A DNA stretch of 64,000 nucleotides from Borrelia anserina Es. GTDB taxonomy: Bacteria; Spirochaetota; Spirochaetia; Borreliales; Borreliaceae. The notes beneath the pieces were generated by a model that was given only the letters and a program-made list of their open reading frames with translations, was not told the DNA's origin and did no database searches. Both the position numbers and the translations under genes were made by a program. Positions 60,847 to 64,000 of this stretch are shown piece by piece; position 1 is the first letter of the stretch; the number at the start of each line of letters is the position of its first letter. The DNA lies in contig NZ_CP013704.1 of NCBI RefSeq assembly GCF_001936255.1, positions 744,001 to 808,000 on the forward strand, written 5' to 3'.

Positions 60847-61889
60847 TAATCTTCGTAATTTAACATTAAGTCTTCGATTATTAATTTTTTATTCTGATTG
60901 TATGAATTGTGTTTCAAGATATGTTTTAGATATTCTAATCTTTTTATATATGTATGAGTGTCTAAATTTTGGCTTAGAAATTCATATCTAAGTTGATTTG
61001 TGAGCTCTTGTAAGAATAATTTAAATATATTTTCATCTTTTAGGAAATTCAATGTATCAAGGTTAAATATACTCTGTTTTTCTTTTATTATATTTAGAAT
61101 TCTTTTAACTTCTTCTTTTAATTTTGTGTGTTCTTCACTATAAAATGAGTTGAAGTATTCTTCTGTTGTCAGGTCATCATTTTTATTAAAGATTGCTTTG
61201 AATTTTGTAATCTCAAAATCTCTATTTTCTTTTCTAAATTTATATACTCTGAGTCTTGAGAGGATTGTTTTTGGAATTTTATTTTTATTTCTTGTAGCTA
61301 AAATAAAGTAAATGTTTAAAGGAGGTTCTTCTAGTATTTTTAGTAGTGCATTGTAGACATTAAAATTTAGATTTTCAATTTCATTGATATAGATTACTTT
61401 GATTTTATCTTTCTCAGATAATGCCCAGGATTTAATTTTCCTAATGTCGTTAATGGTGACATTAAAGCTTATGTTTTTAATTATTCCTTCAATTCTTTGA
61501 ATAAGTTCTTTTATAGTAGTCTTATTATATTTGTTCTGATAATATAGATCATTGATAAAGTTGATATTTGTTTCTATTTTTTTTAAGTTTTTATCACTGC
61601 TGAAGTTGTATTTAGTAGAAATAATATTTTTAACATATTCTAGATATTCATTTGTAACTTCATTTGAGTTGGCATTAAGATATGCCTTTGTCTCGACTAT
61701 GTTAAGACTTGATAAAATTATTAGATTTGGATTTGTTATATTTTTTGTGTTTAAGATTCTTTTTGCAAGTTCAATTGCGGTTGTTTTTTTAGAAGAGAAT
61801 CTCTCTCCTGAAAAAAGTATTGCATTTGGCAGTCTTTCATTTTCATATTCATTAATTATTTCTTGAGCTATTTCGGGTAATCTCTTCAT
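60846..61889 (-). CDS. holB: DNA polymerase III delta' subunit (HolB-like)
   Basis: The 347-residue AAA+ clamp-loader subunit has a degenerate P-loop (SGERFSSKKTTA, 27-38), typical of the non-ATP-binding delta'. Further features are VIYINEIENLNFNVYNALL (degenerate Walker B), the hallmark LLKILEEPPLNIYFILAT, and SRLRVYKF in sensor 1/SRC position. The zinc cysteines of some bacterial delta' proteins are absent. The gene is 13 bases after cvpA and overlaps hk2 by one base. Confidence 0.85.
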   Translation of the reverse strand: MKRLPEIAQEIINEYENERLPNAILFSGERFSSKKTTAIELAKRILNTKNITNPNLIILSSLNIVETKAYLNANSNEVTNEYLEYVKNIISTKYNFSSDKNLKKIETNINFINDLYYQNKYNKTTIKELIQRIEGIIKNISFNVTINDIRKIKSWALSEKDKIKVIYINEIENLNFNVYNALLKILEEPPLNIYFILATRNKNKIPKTILSRLRVYKFRKENRDFEITKFKAIFNKNDDLTTEEYFNSFYSEEHTKLKEEVKRILNIIKEKQSIFNLDTLNFLKDENIFKLFLQELTNQLRYEFLSQNLDTHTYIKRLEYLKHILKHNSYNQNKKLIIEDLMLNYED

Positions 61890-61902
61890 GTTTTTAATCC
61901 CT

Positions 61903-62391
61903 TTATGATTTGTTTGATATTTTAAAAAAGTAGTTTATGCTAGGATTGAGGTATTCCAGAAATTTGCTTCCTTCTAAAAAGTAGTTGGGATTAAAGATTT
62001 GTTGTGAATGAATTATATATACTACGATTGCAATGATTCCGAAAGCTTCAAATAAACCAAGCATTAGCCCAAGTATCCTGTTAAAAAATAATAACTTTAG
62101 ATGATTTACTATTGATTCCATTAATGCTTCTAAGATTAAGAATCCTATGTGTATTATTAAAAAAAATACTAATAGTGCTTGAACGTATGATAAATCAATA
62201 ATGGGTGATATTAATATTTTAAAATCATTGGTTTTATTATAAAGTAGGAATATTAAAGTGAAAATCTCAACGAATCCAGCAATTTCTTTGATAAAACCTC
62301 GTAAAAACCCTCTAAGACCTAGTGATACAAAAATTATTATTATTAGTATGTCGACTATACCAGTTATTTTAAAAGGGTTGTTAGTTAGCAT
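61903..62391 (-). CDS. cvpA: CvpA family membrane protein
   Basis: The 162-residue inner-membrane protein has four helices. It has the CvpA feature [23 protein letters not shown] (helix 1 with the conserved GxxRG). CvpA proteins are named for colicin V production in E. coli; their core function is unclear and may relate to envelope integrity. ATG 62391 is preferred over the longer frame from 62403 because GAGGA (62397-62401) sits 5 bases upstream. It overlaps the murG 3' end by 11 bases. Confidence 0.85.
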   Translation of the reverse strand: MLTNNPFKITGIVDILIIIIFVSLGLRGFLRGFIKEIAGFVEIFTLIFLLYNKTNDFKILISPIIDLSYVQALLVFFLIIHIGFLILEALMESIVNHLKLLFFNRILGLMLGLFEAFGIIAIVVYIIHSQQIFNPNYFLEGSKFLEYLNPSINYFFKISNKS

Positions 62392-63481
62392 TTGTTTCCT
62401 CAAATTCTCTAAGCAATAGATTAGCTATTAAGCTTGATGAATTTTTATTGTGAAATTTTTTTATGTTATTTTTTAATGTATTAGACTTTTCTTTATTTCT
62501 TAGAATTTCTTTTATTGTATTTATGATTTTGCTAACGCTTAAATTTTCTTCATCTATTTTTAAACATGCATTTTGTTCTTCTAATAGTTTTGCATTTCTG
62601 ACTTGGTCTCCTCTTGAGCCTTTTACAAATGGAATGAAGATTACACATGCACCAGCATTAGCAAATTCCTTAATAGCTCCTGCTCCTGCTCTGCTTATTA
62701 TTATGTTTGAAAATTGTATTATGCTTGCCATTTTTTTTGCATTAAAAAATTGACTTCTTAAATAATTATTTTCCCTGGTTGCATCTAGATTTCTTCCGCA
62801 TTGATGAATAAAATACGCATCAATTTGGTTTTTGATATTTGCAGTTAATTTATTTAAAACTTCTGCTCCTAGAGAACCTCCAAGTATACTAATTATAGGC
62901 TTTTGTGTGTTTTGAGTTAATTTCTTGATGATATTTGGATTTGGATTTAAGAATTCTTTTCTTATTGGTGAACCTGTATATAAGACGTTTTTTTGCTTGA
63001 AATATTTTTTGCTTTCTTGAAAGCTAATATGTATCTTGTTTGCGAATTTTGAGTTGATTTTTGTTGCAAGTCCCGGATCGAGATCCATTTCATGAGTTAT
63101 GCTTTTTACCTTAAGTATTCTTGCTGCGATAATTGGAGGAGTTGATACAAAGCCTCCCGTTGCGTATATAATTTGGGGTTTATACTTTTTTATTATGAAA
63201 AAGCTTTTGATTATTCCAAATATGACCTTAAAAAAATCAGTAAAGTTTTGTAGCGAGAAATATCTTCTAAGTTTTCCTGATGGAATTGCAATGAATTTAA
63301 TGTATTTGTGTTCTTTTATAATCTTGTCTTCCATTGAACCTTTTTTTCCTAACCAAAAAAATTTAATATTTGGTTCAATTTCCCTTAGTTTTGAAATTAT
63401 TGCTATTCCTGGGAATACATGGCCTCCTGTGCCCCCTCCTGTAAAAAAGATTATTTTCTTAGCTTTTATGTTTTCTTTCAT
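62381..63481 (-). CDS. murG: MurG N-acetylglucosaminyltransferase
   Basis: This GT28 enzyme turns lipid I into lipid II on the cytoplasmic face of the membrane. The 366-residue protein has the glycine loop [11 protein letters not shown] (15-25) and [15 protein letters not shown]. In the C-terminal domain it has the UDP-GlcNAc loop [12 protein letters not shown] and [15 protein letters not shown]. It heads the visible operon murG-cvpA-holB-hk2-rrp2. The start is an ATG at 63481 just after a short TATATA run. Confidence 0.95.
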   Translation of the reverse strand: MKENIKAKKIIFFTGGGTGGHVFPGIAIISKLREIEPNIKFFWLGKKGSMEDKIIKEHKYIKFIAIPSGKLRRYFSLQNFTDFFKVIFGIIKSFFIIKKYKPQIIYATGGFVSTPPIIAARILKVKSITHEMDLDPGLATKINSKFANKIHISFQESKKYFKQKNVLYTGSPIRKEFLNPNPNIIKKLTQNTQKPIISILGGSLGAEVLNKLTANIKNQIDAYFIHQCGRNLDATRENNYLRSQFFNAKKMASIIQFSNIIISRAGAGAIKEFANAGACVIFIPFVKGSRGDQVRNAKLLEEQNACLKIDEENLSVSKIINTIKEILRNKEKSNTLKNNIKKFHNKNSSSLIANLLLREFEETNAN

Positions 63482-63721
63482 ATATATATATATCGTATTG
63501 AGTTTGCATATAATTGCTCTATTTTTATATTTTAATTTAATAATATATCTTAATGCAAATTTTATATGTTCTTTTTCTTTTTAGTTATGAAGTTTGTTTG
63601 TTTGTTTAAATGTTTTATTTAGTTTTATAAAATGGCAGAATGTTTTTTTACTAAATTATTTTATTCTTTAAAAATTGCTGTTTGACGTGGGAGTAGAGTA
63701 GGTAATATTTTCCTAAATAAG

Positions 63722-64000
63722 TTAGAAGATATTTGTTAAAAATTGCTCAATTTGGATACCTTCTTTTTTAGAAGTATTATTTTCAATGGAATATTTTATT
63801 ATCGAATGAATTACTTTAATTGCTTTTTCTAAGGCATGTTCTATCTCCAATTTTTCCAAATATCCTATAAGTAAACTTGTAAATAAATCTCCTGTTCCAC
63901 CAAAGTTTTGCTCTAATTTTTCTAAAAAAATCTCTGAATATTCGTTTGTTTTTTTGTTATAAGCAACAGCTCCTATAAGATTTTCCCTTTCTACACTTGT
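63722..64000 (-). CDS. pdxK: Pyridoxal kinase, C-terminal fragment at window edge
   Basis: The final 92 codons of a minus-strand gene run out of the window at 64000. The readable part includes TSVERENLIGAVAYN and GGTGDLFTSLLIGYLEKLE, the ribokinase-fold PdxK/PdxY active-site motif (GTGDxF with the catalytic aspartate). A stop TAA lies at 63722-63724. The enzyme would salvage pyridoxal to pyridoxal phosphate. The upstream part of the gene cannot be judged. About 240 bases separate it from murG. Confidence 0.85.
   Translation of the reverse strand, partial: TSVERENLIGAVAYNKKTNEYSEIFLEKLEQNFGGTGDLFTSLLIGYLEKLEIEHALEKAIKVIHSIIKYSIENNTSKKEGIQIEQFLTNIF

Noticed and set aside
61771-61806. Defective P-loop of the delta' subunit as a sign of a pseudogene
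   Set aside because: Delta' subunits often have non-functional ATP sites, and the rest of the frame is intact.
1-64000. Prophage, insertion sequence, CRISPR array or genomic island
   Set aside because: No transposase, integrase, Cas gene, spaced short repeats or composition shift was found. The window reads as core chromosome.

Overview
The window is a gene-dense, AT-rich stretch of about 30% GC. Gene content and order point to a Borrelia/Borreliella (spirochaete) chromosome: the 3' end of rpoD, rnpB, the mre/rod cluster, thrS, cyaB, ktrBA, pfk, CoA-disulfide reductase, pgi, plzA, valS, groES, the p83/100 antigen gene, nth, clpP2, the hk2-rrp2 pair, murG and pdxK. The 297-bp tandem duplication in the p83/100 gene and a decayed dihydrouridine synthase gene are strain- or lineage-level marks. 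A relapsing-fever group species seems more likely than B. burgdorferi, but the species cannot be fixed from sequence alone. No insertion sequence, prophage, CRISPR array or rRNA gene was seen, and there is no base-composition island.

Layout. 1-8253 (+): rpoD 3' end, a zinc-ribbon coiled-coil protein, RNase P RNA, a TPR membrane protein, then the cell-elongation genes mreB-mreC-mreD-mrdA-rodA. 8413-17283: thrS, pgsA and an exported protein, cyaB on the opposite strand, then ktrB-ktrA, a MinD-like ATPase and pfk. 17312-24919 (-): CoA-disulfide reductase with a cystine-type symporter, then pgi, a ParB-domain protein and a bifunctional PBP. 25388-32695: plzA with a TPR protein, tsaC/sua5, rlpA, a DinG-like Fe-S helicase and a decaying dus gene. 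32700-42153: valS, mnmD, groES, an ABC-F ATPase, a beta-propeller protein and the p83/100 antigen. 42200-47676: a tRNA-Arg/tRNA-Pro unit with a clear promoter and terminator, nth, orphan peptide-transporter permeases, a FtsB/DivIC-like protein and two uncharacterised proteins. 47646-51826 (-): a four-gene Gld-like ABC system. 51849-57109: RNase Z, an FAD oxidoreductase, clpP2, a lipoprotein, tRNA-Leu, a DUF368 protein and a MazG-like protein. 57212-64000: a LysM-M23 endopeptidase, then the minus-strand cluster pdxK-murG-cvpA-holB-hk2-rrp2.

Themes. A large share of the window serves envelope growth: MreBCD, PBP2, RodA, PBP1, MurG, a candidate undecaprenyl-phosphate translocase, an M23 hydrolase, RlpA and a FtsB-like protein. 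Signalling is represented by PlzA (c-di-GMP), CyaB and Hk2/Rrp2 (RpoN-RpoS activation). Glycolysis is represented by Pgi and Pfk. Translation and tRNA quality genes include ThrS, ValS, TsaC, MnmD and the tRNAs.

Many genes start with TTG (mreB, pgsA, the ABC-F gene, PBP1, RNase Z, the M23 gene, the lipoprotein). I therefore moved several starts to codons with a good Shine-Dalgarno. I found no convincing undescribed multi-gene system. The best leads are the Gld-like ABC operon, a possible split MnmC pathway, the CoA-disulfide reductase/cystine transporter pair, an ABC-F protein with one ATP site degenerate, an endonuclease III missing a cluster cysteine, and the decaying dus locus with its nearby G9 tract.
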